A stretch of 64,000 nt of DNA from the NCBI GenBank assembly GCA_030015575.1, contig JASDDO010000016.1, positions 455,404,141-455,468,140 of the forward strand, given 5' to 3'. The notes below the pieces were generated by a model. That model had not been told where the DNA came from. It made no database searches and was given only the letters and a program-made list of their open reading frames with translations. The position numbers were made by a program, and so were the translations under genes. Of the stretch, positions 46,080 through 55,525 are shown piece by piece; position 1 is the stretch's first letter; each line of letters opens with the position of its first letter. The stretch is from Agapanthus africanus. Its lineage: Eukaryota; Streptophyta; Magnoliopsida; Asparagales; Amaryllidaceae.

Positions 46080-46958
46080 ATGTTGATGTTCGGCAGCAAC
46101 TCAGAAGATGAAGTCAATGCCATATTTTCTGTACGACCATCAATACAAGCCTTCGCTGGCGATGATCGGGGTTTGCAAATTGCCATGGTGCCGCAAGAGC
46201 ATTACAAAGAGCTTGACGCGCTTGACATCTATAGTGTGAAAGAACTGCAGACATTCTATGTCTCTCCCAGGAGAAGAGATGAAAAGACGATCCTCTTTTA
46301 TCAATCTACGGAAACCAAAGTGGAAAAAGAAATTTGGCATGGTGCCGATTCGACACTTGACAGGCTCCAGCCCATCCGTCTGCCTAGATATTACACACAA
46401 GGCTTAAAAAGGCTGTTGAGGCACCAAGGCGTACCCTTCAAACAGACCGCTCGACAAGCTCGGTTCTACAACAGGATTTGGGACATCCCCGGAACTCAGC
46501 GAAAGTTGCCCAATGGGAGAATGGAAACGATCGGGCTTGGATATATTCAATCCAAAAAACGGGAGCGAGTCCATGGCAGCTACGTCATACATGACTTCGA
46601 TGAAGAAGGAGACGTTCTGTTAAAAGACGCTGACCCTGAACCAAAACAAGGTCCTGCCATCAAAATGCCGAGTCCGTCGTTTAAAGAATGGATGGACAAA
46701 CTAATCAGGGAAGCGGGTCAAAAGGTCTGGGATGACCATAACCGTGAGATAGCCATTTACGAGAAAGCCAGGATGCAGTGCCTCCTTCAAAAGGCCACGG
46801 AGAATGACAATGCTCCTCGTCGCCAGCCCGTCATACAAAAGACCCGGCGCAGAGGCAAAAATAAACCAAAGAATGGAAAAAAAATGTTCGATAGCAGCCA
46901 AGCGGGTCTAAGAAGCCACGTGAACAAGAGTCGAGCAGCCGGGATCCGTCCCTTATAA
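46080..46958 (+). pseudogene. Conserved linker between protease and RT in D
   Basis: Open frame of 292 codons with FGSNSEDEVNAIFS, QIAMVPQEHYKELDALD, PIRLPRYYTQGLKRLLRHQG, RFYNRIWDIPGTQRKLPNGRM (two blocks), SPSFKEWMDKLIREAG and EIAIYEKARMQ. No domain recognised. It is preserved in B (26673-26043), so it is part of the family polyprotein. The FGS-acidic word occurs three times between 44990 and 46110. Confidence 0.7.
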
Positions 46959-47335
46959 AGAAGGTGGGTCGGGAATATTCTTTTCCCCAAGATAAGACAA
47001 AGAAGATATTCGATCTCGTCGTAAAGCATCAGATGATGACACTCCCGGAGTCCAAGCACCCCGAGCAAACGAACGAGATCTCCCACCCAGACTATTGCTC
47101 CTATCACTGAGCAATAGGACATCCTCTCGAAAACTGCTTCACCTTCAAGAACTGGGTCGAAGACTAATATCAACAAGGCAGGTTCACTCTATCCAGCAGT
47201 TGGAGGGTAAGCCCGCCACAAAAGCATGAGCCGAAAGCAACGCGTATGGAGAGAGTAGAACCAGATTAACATCAATCTTGGAAACAATCTCGCACCTGTC
47301 ACACGATAACGCTGTCAGAAGAAGGGCCCGAGAAT
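46959..47335 (+). pseudogene. Third zinc-knuckle-like module of D, just before RT
   Basis: EYSFPQDKTKKIFDLVVKHQ, LPESKHP, HPDYCSYH-stop-AIGHPLENCFTFKNWVED and QQGRFTLSSSW: closely parallels the gag module SFPRDKTKRLFELAVRNR...YCPYH...YQQGKFALSENW at 43745-43985. Two stops. Confidence 0.75.
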
Positions 47336-48977
47336 ATGGATGACCTCCCTTGGTGTTTCGGAAATAATGATGGTGAGGTGATCTCAGAGTTTCCACCGGC
47401 ACCAAAAGAGCTGGAAGATGGAATACATACTACTGTAGATAACCTCAAGAAAATTGATTTGGGGACGACAAGTGACCCGCGGCCGACGTTCGTCAGTGAG
47501 CTGTTGTCTGAAGAAAGGGTGGCTACGCTAAAGGACGTGCTCATGCAGCATAGAGATTTCTTCGCATGGAACTATTCCGAGATGCCAGGATTAGATCCAG
47601 AGATTGCTGTACACAAATTGGCAGTATCTTCGGACGTCAAGCCGATCAAACAAGCACCGAGAAGAATGCGGCTCGAGCTTGAGATGAGCATCAACGCCGA
47701 GGTAAATAACTAATCGACTCTGGTTTTATCCAAGAGGTTCAATATCCTGATTGGATCGCCAATATCGTCCCGGTGATGAAGAAAAATGGGACGGTGCACA
47801 TATGTGTGGACTTTCGGGATCTCAATAAGGCCTGCCCGAAGGACGACTTCCCAGTACCAGTCACTGAGCTGATGATAGATAATACGTCCACTCATGAAGT
47901 TTTCTCCTTCATGGACGACTCATCAGGATACAATCAGATAAAGATGCATCCCGAGGACCATAAGCATACCGCTTTTCGAACCCCTCTCGGTATATTCTGC
48001 TACAAGGTGATGCCTTTCGGTCTAAAGAATGCCGGTGCCACCTATCAGAGGGACAGGACGAAGATTTTCGACGACCTCATACATGAAATCGTCGAATGCT
48101 ATATCGACGACCTCGTAGTTAAAAGAAAATCATATGAGGAACATCTAGAGCATCTAAAGATCGTGTTTCAACGCCTTCGGAAATACAATTTGAAGATGAA
48201 CCCTCTCAAATGTGCATTCGGAGTTTCCTCAGGTAAGTTCCTAGGATTCATCGTCCAACACCGAAGCATTGAGATAGATCCGTCGAAGATCAAGGCAATT
48301 ATGGAAATGCCCCGCCAAAGACTCTCAAGCAACTGCGGTCTCTCCAAGGAAAGCCCGCGTATATCCGGCGATTCATAGCCAATCTCTTCGGCAAGTGCCG
48401 TCTTTATAGTCACCTAATGAAGAAAGGGACCCCTTTCGTCTGGGACCGTAAATGCCAAAGCGCGCTAGACAAAATCAAGCAATACCTGCAGAATCCTCCG
48501 GTGCTGACTGCTCCAATCAAAGGAAAGCCTCTCATTCTGTATACAACAGCCCTTGAAGATTCTTTAGGCGCGCTGTGGGCATAAGAGAACGACCAAGGGA
48601 AGGAGAGAGCCCTCTACTATCTGAGTCGAGTTCTCCTGGGGGCAGAAAGAAATTACTCTCCCATTGAAAAACACTGCCTGGCGTTGATCTTCGCAATAAC
48701 GAAGCTCAGACACTATACGTTGGCACATGAGGTCCATCTCATATCAAAAGTGGATCCTCTCAAATACTTGATGTCGAAGGCCATATTAACAGGGCGGCTC
48801 GCTAAATGGGCCCTGCTCTTGATGGAGTTCTCGATAACTTATCGGCCTTATAAGGTAGTGAAAGGCCAGGCCATAGCCGACTTCCTCGCTGAGCATCCGA
48901 TACCTGACGACTCTCTCTTGAACTGCGAATTGCCCGACCAGTACGCGTTTGACACGATCGACGGGGAGAGAAGATAG
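47336..48977 (+). pseudogene. RT and RNase H of element D
   Basis: RT blocks DFFAWNYSEMPGLDP, PRRMRLELEMSINAEV, then a frameshift near 47710, VDFRDLNKACPKDDFP, FSFMDDSSGYNQ (Asp where B has Gly), CYIDDLVVKR, GKFLGFIVQH; another change near 48325. RNase H: RALYYLSRVLLGAERNYSP, LIFAITKLRHY, QAIADFLAEHPI, with stops near 48584 and at 48975. Functions as in B. Confidence 0.9.
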
Positions 48978-49625
48978 AATGATACCCGATGGGAACTTTA
49001 CTCCGACGAAGCATCTTCCATGAAGAAGCGCAAACAAAGCACCCCCATAATCAAATCAGGGGTAGGCCTCATCTTCGTGACTCCATGAGGAGGGATAATG
49101 CTCTTTGCCTTCTCCTTAACAGAGCCAAGAACGAACAATAAAGCCGAATACGAAGCTTTGATAGCAGGTCTTGAGATCGCCGTCGACATGGGAATTGAAA
49201 ACCTCCTCATATACAGAGATTCCCAACTGGTCGTTAGTTAAGTAAACAACGACTATCAAACGTGCAAGCCAGAGTTGGTGAAGTACGGCGAGAGAGTACA
49301 GCAACTGCTGACTCAAATTCCTTCCTACACCTTGGAAAGCATACTGCGTGCGGAAAATAGCAAGACGGATGCATTAGCCAAGCTCGCTAAAGAACTGGCT
49401 GACGAAAACCTCGATGACCTGAGGATCGTTGTGCAAAGCCGTCGGGTTCTTGCACCGGCAGAAATATCTCCGGAATCTTCCAAAGAAAAGGGAGCGACCG
49501 GGCAAACGGCCCTGCAAATAAAAGACCAGGAAAAGGCTAAGGGTTGGAGAGAAGTCTTTATAGATTACTTCAAATCCCGTCGAACACCTGAAGATGCATC
49601 CTCAAGACATCAGCTCATGAAATGA
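48978..49625 (+). pseudogene. Second (archaeal-type) RNase H of element D
   Basis: Catalytic Asp in LYSDEASS (B has LYFDGASS), Glu in AEYEAL, Asp in YRDSQLVVS. Stops near 49087 and 49240. Followed by the linker ALAKLAKELADENLDDLRI and a tail ending at 49625. Confidence 0.85.
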
Positions 49626-50792
49626 CCTCTATCCTTCGCCTTTGTTAATGATACTCTGTATAAGAGATCATTTAATTCTCTATGGCTAAGATGCCTGGGA
49701 CCTGAAGAGGCAAAGAGAGTCGTCCAAGAAACTCACGACGGACTCTGCGGTTCTCACAAAGCCGACCCGAAGATGAAGCTGAAGATCAAAAGGATGGGCT
49801 ACTATTGACCCACAATGATCCACGACTGCCTCGAATACGCGAAGCAATGCCACTCGTGCCAGATTCATGGGGACTTTATCCATCAGCATCCAAATCCACT
49901 ACATCCAACGGTGGCTAGCTGGCCGTTCGAAATGTGGGGAACTGACATAATCGGTCCCATCGAACCAGCATCATCCAGAGGACATCGATTCATTTTGGCG
50001 ACAACTGATTACTTCTCTAAATAGGCAGAAGCAGTATGAGGGAAGTGAAGACGGAGAATATCCTCCATTTCTTCAAGACGCACGTCATTTATCGGTTTGG
50101 AACTCCGCGACGGATCATCTCCGATAACGGGCCGGCCTATAGAAGCCACAAGATCAGCCGCTTCGCACAACAGCATAACATAGACTGGAGATACTCTTCG
50201 GTCTATAATCTCTGAGCTAACGGTCTAGCTGAGGCTTTCAATAAGACCTTGACAAAAATCATGAAAAAGACGGTGTCTCGAAATAAGAAGGACTGGCACG
50301 AGAGACTGCATGAAGCTCTCAGGGCGTATCGAACTACGTTCAAAACGGCCGCGAACACAACACCGTACGCGTTGGTATTCGGCACAGAAGCGTTACTCCC
50401 CCTCGAGATAGAGTTACCCTCTCTACGAGTGGCCGTTCACTACGAGCTAACAGACGAAGAAAATGCTCACCTTCGGCTTGAGGAGCTCGACGCCCTTGAC
50501 GAAACCCGGCTCATAGCGCAACAGAATCTGGATGCTTATAAAGCAAAGATGACGCGCTCATATGAAAAGGTTGACTAGACCGAGAACATTTCGTCAAAGC
50601 GAACTCGTGCTAGTGATCAAAAGACCTATGATCCCTAATTGTGCCAAACAGGGGAAATTTGAGCCGAACTATGAGGGCCCGTATATCATAAACAAAGTTT
50701 ACCAGGGTGGAGCCTACCTACTCATGGACATGCATGGTGAAAGACCTTTCAGGCCAATAAACGGTCGCTTCCTAAAAAAATACTACGCCTGA
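49626..50792 (+). pseudogene. Integrase of element D, several frameshifts
   Basis: Zinc region SHKADPKMKLKIKRMGYY...CLEYAKQCHSCQ with both Cys of C-x2-C present; core GTDIIGP and the SDNGPAY block in a shifted frame; LAEAFNKTL and the C-terminal KMTRSYEK...GRFLKKYYA. Stops near 49807, 50022, 50213 and 50576. Confidence 0.88.
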
Positions 50793-51403
50793 CGAGTCAT
50801 GGCCTAGGTAAATGATAGATAACGACGCCTATGTCCGCTCGCTATCTTCCTAAGCCCAAACTCTATAAGTAATAGCCGGTTTATGGACCGAAACGTCCTT
50901 AAACTAACGATGGACCACTATGTCCTAAAACTGGCGTTGGACCGAAACGTCCTCAAACTAACAATGGACCGCTATGTCTAAAACTGGCTGTTGACCGAGA
51001 CGTCGATAAACTACTACGGACCGCAGCATCCTAAGGTTGACATAAAAAAATAAAGAAGAAAACGGTATGTCCATAAGTAAAATGGGCACGGATGGAAACC
51101 CGAAAGGGCTCCGTGAGTAAAAACAGCAGGGCTTCCGGCGAGTTTTGTGAAAACCCGAAAGGGCACAATCTCGTTAAAAGACACTTACAAGGTCCTCTCG
51201 AGCTTGTAAGGAGAAACCACCTGCGTGAGATCCTTACGACTCACAAGGGAGCAACACACTTAGGGATCCCCACGACTCCTAAGGAAAAATTACACTTACG
51301 AGATCCTCACAACTCGTAAGGAGAACCCTCTTATGAGACGTTCACGGCTCATAAGATTCAAAAATTTTAAGCTACAGGGATATTAACCTGTTCTTAAGCG
51401 ACC
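50793..51403 (+). repeat. Start of the 3' spacer of element D
   Basis: GGACCG/CGTCC words (50885-51035), then a hairpin array (51172-51352) with units such as CTTACGAG/CTCGTAAG, ending at CTTAAGCGACC where element C begins. In C the matching sequence continues past CTTAAGCG (62810). No gene. Confidence 0.75.
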
Positions 51404-51959
51404 TGTTCCCCTCCGAAACGCGGAGACGCGACTGCGCAGGTCCGTCTTGCCTGAATTTCGGGGGCAGATGCTAATTGGTGCTATCCGTCCACCTCTCCGA
51501 AGATGCCAAGTTGATTTATGGCACCGCGTATCGAAGGTTTAAACAGATGCGGCCGATATAGCAGACTTCGTCAGATTCCCCCTCATTTGAGGGGTTTTTG
51601 ATTGTAGGGACGCTCTTCCCTACAGGCGCAAGCCCCTGCAGTTAATTACGCTACCGCATCGCGGTAACAACTTTCTCCTTCTCCAGATGGTCACTTCGTG
51701 TCATGTGTTTGTTTTGTATTTGGTTGCCCGTGGATTGTATACGGAGACTAATTTATGTTGTCGCCCGTAGGGCGTGGATTAGTCCAAATCCGTATCTTCT
51801 TTGATTTGGGTTTGGGGGTTGGGTTTAAGGATACGTTAGTCTCATTTGAGACTAAGATCAACTTAAACGTTTGTTAAGGATACGTTAGTCTAATTTTAGA
51901 CGAAGATCAACTTAACGGGATCGTTTAGATCTAAGAAAAGAGCATTCGGGATTTATTGC

Positions 51960-52330
51960 TTAGTTTAGGGACATTGCGGTCGATAACCAGTTTAAGGACA
52001 TGGTGGTCCAATGTTAGTTTAAGGACATCTCGGTCTAATTTTAGTTTAAGGACATCTCGTTCCGTTGTTAGTTTAAGAACATTACGGTCCAATGTTCGTT
52101 TAAAGACATCACGGTCGAGCTTAAGGACATCATAGTCCGTGAGTTTAAAGACCTCACAGTCAAGGTTAAGGACATCATAGTCCGTGAGTTTAAAGACCTC
52201 ACAGTCGAGGTTAAGGACATCATAGTCCGTGAGTTTAAAGACCTCATAGTCGAGGTTAAGGATATCATAGTCCGTGGGCTTAAGGTCCCCACAGTCCAGG
52301 TTAAGGACATCATAGTCCTTGAAATGTGTG
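51960..52330. repeat. Array of GGAC-N6-GTCC palindromes in LTR C
   Basis: About ten to twelve words of the type TTTAAGGACATNNNGGTCC or AAGGACATCATAGTCC at 28-45-bp spacing. Words in 52100-52320 alternate between two subtypes with about a 68-bp period. The same words are in LTR B (1740-1820), LTR D (40590-40800) and the spacers (50880-51035, 63240-63360). Confidence 0.8.
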
Positions 52331-52754
52331 GTTGTCAGGACCCGTTACCTCTCTGAAGACGTTGAACGATTACAACGACAAATATCAAGGGAGTGAAGAG
52401 ATGTACCCTTGAACCGAAGTTGATTGAGAGATCTGTAGTCCAATTTGGAACTAAGATCAATTAATTAGATTATGAGTACATTGGCTCAGTTAAATCTGAA
52501 TTGAAGACTTATGGCCAATTTGGGCTAAGTCCAATTAAATTTGAAATGTTGCCCTCTTGTTGGACCATTAAACACTTGTCTGGGTTCAGCCCCTCCTTAT
52601 TTAGCAATGCTATACAAGAGTTTGAGGGCTCTGATAATATTTTTGTCTTTGAATGAGCATTAAACATTGTAGTTCTGAGTTTTACTCAACTTTGAGGTTT
52701 AGTTAAAGGAGAGGTTTTTGCCTCTGGAAACTTAGCCAATTTGGCTAAGATTGG

Positions 52755-52990
52755 CTTTAAAATAGTGTTAAACACTAGAGGACAACAGTGTTAAACACTG
52801 GAAATGAAATGCTCAAAATAGTGTTAAACACTAGAGGACAACAGTGTTAAACACTGGAAATAAAACGCTCAAATTAGTGTTAAACACTAGAGAGGAAGGG
52901 GTCACGTGGGGACACGTGAGGGCACCTAAAGGGGGGGCCAGATCCCCTTTACTTTGTTCTGCAAATAAGTGTTAAACACTTTTGATCTAT
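52755..52990. repeat. GTGTTAAACAC palindrome array
   Basis: At least six copies of AGTGTTAAACACT, four of them in a repeated block with AGAGGACAACAGTG and GGAAATNAAANGCTCAAA. Two related words occur in LTR B near 2072 and 2190. Confidence 0.8.
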
Positions 52991-53254
52991 TGGCCATCAC
53001 GTGTTGGCACGTGATGGATATTTGTGCATTGATTATTAAAGCATTTATTAGGGGTCACGTGGTAACACGTGAGAGTGTCCAAAGCCAATACTTCCTTTGC
53101 TTTTATTCTCTTTGTTTTGGAGGTCACGTGGGAACACGTGAGGCATTGCCTCAGGGCTAATTCCTTCTTATTTTGGAGGATCTTTTCAGGGGTCACGTGG
53201 GGACACGTGACCTTAGTTCTTTACATGCATGGAGATCTTTCAAGTCTCTTTATT

Positions 53255-53860
53255 TTTTAAGAATTAAATTCTCTGTAGGGTTAAACCCTAATTATGGTTT
53301 TTAGAGGAATTAAATTCCTATGCATGTGAAAGAATTAAATTCTTATGTAGGGTTAAACCCTAATTTCATTTAGGAGGAATTAAATTCCTGTGAATTTGAG
53401 AGAATTAAATTCTCAAGTAGGGTTAAACCCAGGTTTTGTCTGTCTTGAAGGAATTAAATTCCTATAAATTGGGAGAATTAAATTCTCATATAGGGTTGAA
53501 CCCTAGTTTTATCTTGGAGGAATTAAATTCCTATAAATTTAGGGGAATTAAATTCTCATATAGGGTTGAACCCTAGTTTTGCCTGTTGAGAGAATTAAAT
53601 TCTCAAAACTCAATTCTCCCTCTAAATCTTGGATCTGCATGGCAGAATCTCCCCGATAAGAATTAAATTCTCAACCTGTGGGGAGATTTGTTTCTGCAGA
53701 TCTTCAACCAGAGGAAGAACTAAGTTCTTTTGCAGAAGAGTTAAACTCTTAGATTGAGAATTAAATTCTCTTTTTTGTTTTATGAAGTTTTGATCTCTTT
53801 CCCTTTCTCACCTAGGGTTTCTTTTCTTGAGAATTAAATTCTCCTTTCTTTTCTCTCTGC
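53255..53860. repeat. GAATTAAATTC / AGGGTTAAACCCT palindrome array
   Basis: More than ten copies of GAATTAAATTC with flanks that pair (AG...CT, GG...CC, AGA...TCT), interleaved about every 68 bp with TAGGGTTAAACCCTA. The flanking bases vary together and keep the palindrome. Confidence 0.8.
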
Positions 53861-53922
53861 TATTTGCCTTCGAAAATTCCAAGATCCAAAAATTCTCTCT
53901 CCTCTCTTCCTCTCCTTGGCTC

Positions 53923-53931
53923 ATATTTATA
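53923..53931 (-). promoter_or_regulatory. TATA box of LTR C
   Basis: TATAAATAT on the minus strand, 630 bp from the LTR start, in the same setting (CTCCTATAAATA) as in D. Confidence 0.6.
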
Positions 53932-54560
53932 GGAGAAGCAAAAGAATCAATTAGTTTAGTAAATCTTTCATTGAAAGATTTTGTTTGTTTTCATAACTAA
54001 TATGATCTTTTAGATTACTCAGTGAATTTTATTCACCATTGGATTTTTAATCCAAAAGATATCATGTTTGTTATTTTTGGTGAAATTTAGGGAAATCTTT
54101 CCTTGTCTAAAATCTTTCCATAAATTGGTGATTTTTAATCACCATTGGATTTTTAATCCGACGGTGCTCCAGTTTACAGAGCATAGTCCTCTTTTTGTTT
54201 GGAAAGATTTAGAGAAATACATTCCCAGTTAGGGTTTTTGATTTCCTTTAATTAGAATTTAATTCTATCAACTTATAAGGCTTTCAAAGCCTATCACGTG
54301 TTGGCACATGACTCTCCCTCATTCAGAATTTAATTCTGTCTTTTAACTGGGCTGAAGGACCATCACGTGTCAGCACGTAGCCCTTGGTCACGTGTGAGCA
54401 CGTGATGCCCCGTTGGGATCTTTCTTTAGCCGTTTTGTTTACCCTTTTGTTTGATTAGAATTTAATTCCATAAAGAGATCGCGTGTCAACACGTGACCCA
54501 TGGTCACGTGTAAACACGTGATACCTCATTGAGGTGTTTCCTGATTTTTATCAGGGAACA

Positions 54561-54572
54561 AATGCCCCCACA
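54561..54572 (-). other. Polypurine tract of element C
   Basis: Minus-strand GTGGGGGCATT directly before the LTR start TGTTCCC, as in B. Confidence 0.85.
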
Positions 54573-54674
54573 GTGTTGTTCTCACGTGTCTGCACGTGAG
54601 TGCAACGCTGTCACCTTTATGACCGTTGGATCTGTCTAGGGAATAGGGGAGATGAAACGTTTCCCATCACATCA

Positions 54675-54682
54675 TATAAATG
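54675..54682 (+). promoter_or_regulatory. Candidate TATA box of the antisense PMD gene in C
   Basis: TATAAATG, 115 bp from the LTR end, after a CACGTG pair (54592-54599) and CCGTTGGATC. Same arrangement as 3439 in B. Confidence 0.6.
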
Positions 54683-54689
54683 CAGGGGT

Positions 54690-55525
54690 CTCTTCAAAAG
54701 CGCCTCCACTCTTTCATCTTCTTCCTTGCTAACTTTTTTCCCTTTGAGAATTTAATTCTCTTTTTCAAAGCTCAGTTCTCTGTTCCAAAATCTTCAAAGT
54801 TTAACTTTGTTCAAGAAAGAACCTTTTCTTCAGGTAATGGCTTTGAACGACCGAAGAACTTTCATATATATATATATAAAACTCTTTGGATTTTAAATCT
54901 ACACCAAGGGTTTTTCCCTTTAAAGAACCCATCTTTCTAAGTCCTTCAGAGATGTCCAATTTTTAAAGAATAAACCCCTTTCTCTAGGGTTTCTCTGATC
55001 TTAAAGAATCAATGGCTGCGCTTGTCTTTTCTGTGGAATTTAATTCCACCTCGAAGAGCTTCTGTTCTGAAAAAATGTTTTCTGGGAATTTAATTCCCCT
55101 TTTCAAAAGGAATTTAATTCCTATGAAGAACTTAGTTCTTCCCAGAGAACTTCTTGGGGTTTTCTTGCCCTGAGTTTCTTTGGAACCAAGAAGAAGAGAT
55201 TTGCAATAGTGTTTTCTGGGAATTTAATTCCCTTGCTCTGTTTGATTTGTTGCAGAATCCAAGATGGATTTCTTTTTGGGGAATGTGTAGGGTCATTTGA
55301 AATCCACTGTTTATTTATTGGGAATCTTCTTTTTGCCTCATAGTAATTGCTTTGCCTCATCATTAGCAATCCGCCATTCCGATATTGTGGGACCCATGTG
55401 TTTTGTAACCAATGGTCCCATGAAATGAGTCCCATGTTGCTTTCTTCCACTGTCTTTTCATATATGCCTTTACAAACACGTGTTAGCTTTGCTTAACAAT
55501 TTCCCCTTCTTTTATTTCAGGCGCA
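54690..55525 (+). other. Leader of the antisense PMD gene in C
   Basis: About 830 bp with many arm-AATTTAATT-arm palindromes whose arms vary (GAG/CTC, GTGG/CCAC, GGG/CCC, AGG/CCT) at 54745, 55035, 55085, 55110 and 55220. Ends in TTTTATTTCAG, a good intron acceptor, five bases before the ATG, so a leader intron is likely. No other gene. Confidence 0.6.

Larger units (their letters stand above)
39723..51403 (+). mobile_element. Element D: Tat-clade Ty3/gypsy element, plus strand
   Basis: 5' LTR (39723-41348), PBS, gag, protease, RT, two RNase H domains, integrase and the beginning of its 3' spacer. It starts inside the 5' LTR of B (flank GGTAT) and is itself cut at 51403 by the LTR end of element C; its PMD gene and 3' LTR, if present, lie beyond the window. 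Same family as B and C. Many stops and frameshifts. Confidence 0.85.
51404..54560 (-). repeat. 3' LTR of element C (3157 bp)
   Basis: Perfect terminal inverted repeat TGTTCCC...GGGAACA. U3 53932-54560 with CACGTG pairs (54295-54520) and GGATTTTTAATCC-type words; R-U5 is about 2.5 kb, of which 52400-53900 is arrays of palindromic words. The frame 52068-52313 on the minus strand is a repeat artefact. Confidence 0.9.

Noticed and set aside
52068-52313. Minus-strand frame with repeated SLNSRTMMSLT
   Set aside because: It follows the GGAC-N6-GTCC repeat array of the LTR; no protein family is resembled.
51404-54560. 3' LTR of element D
   Set aside because: The orientation is opposite to D and the purine tract lies on its right side, so it is the 3' LTR of C.
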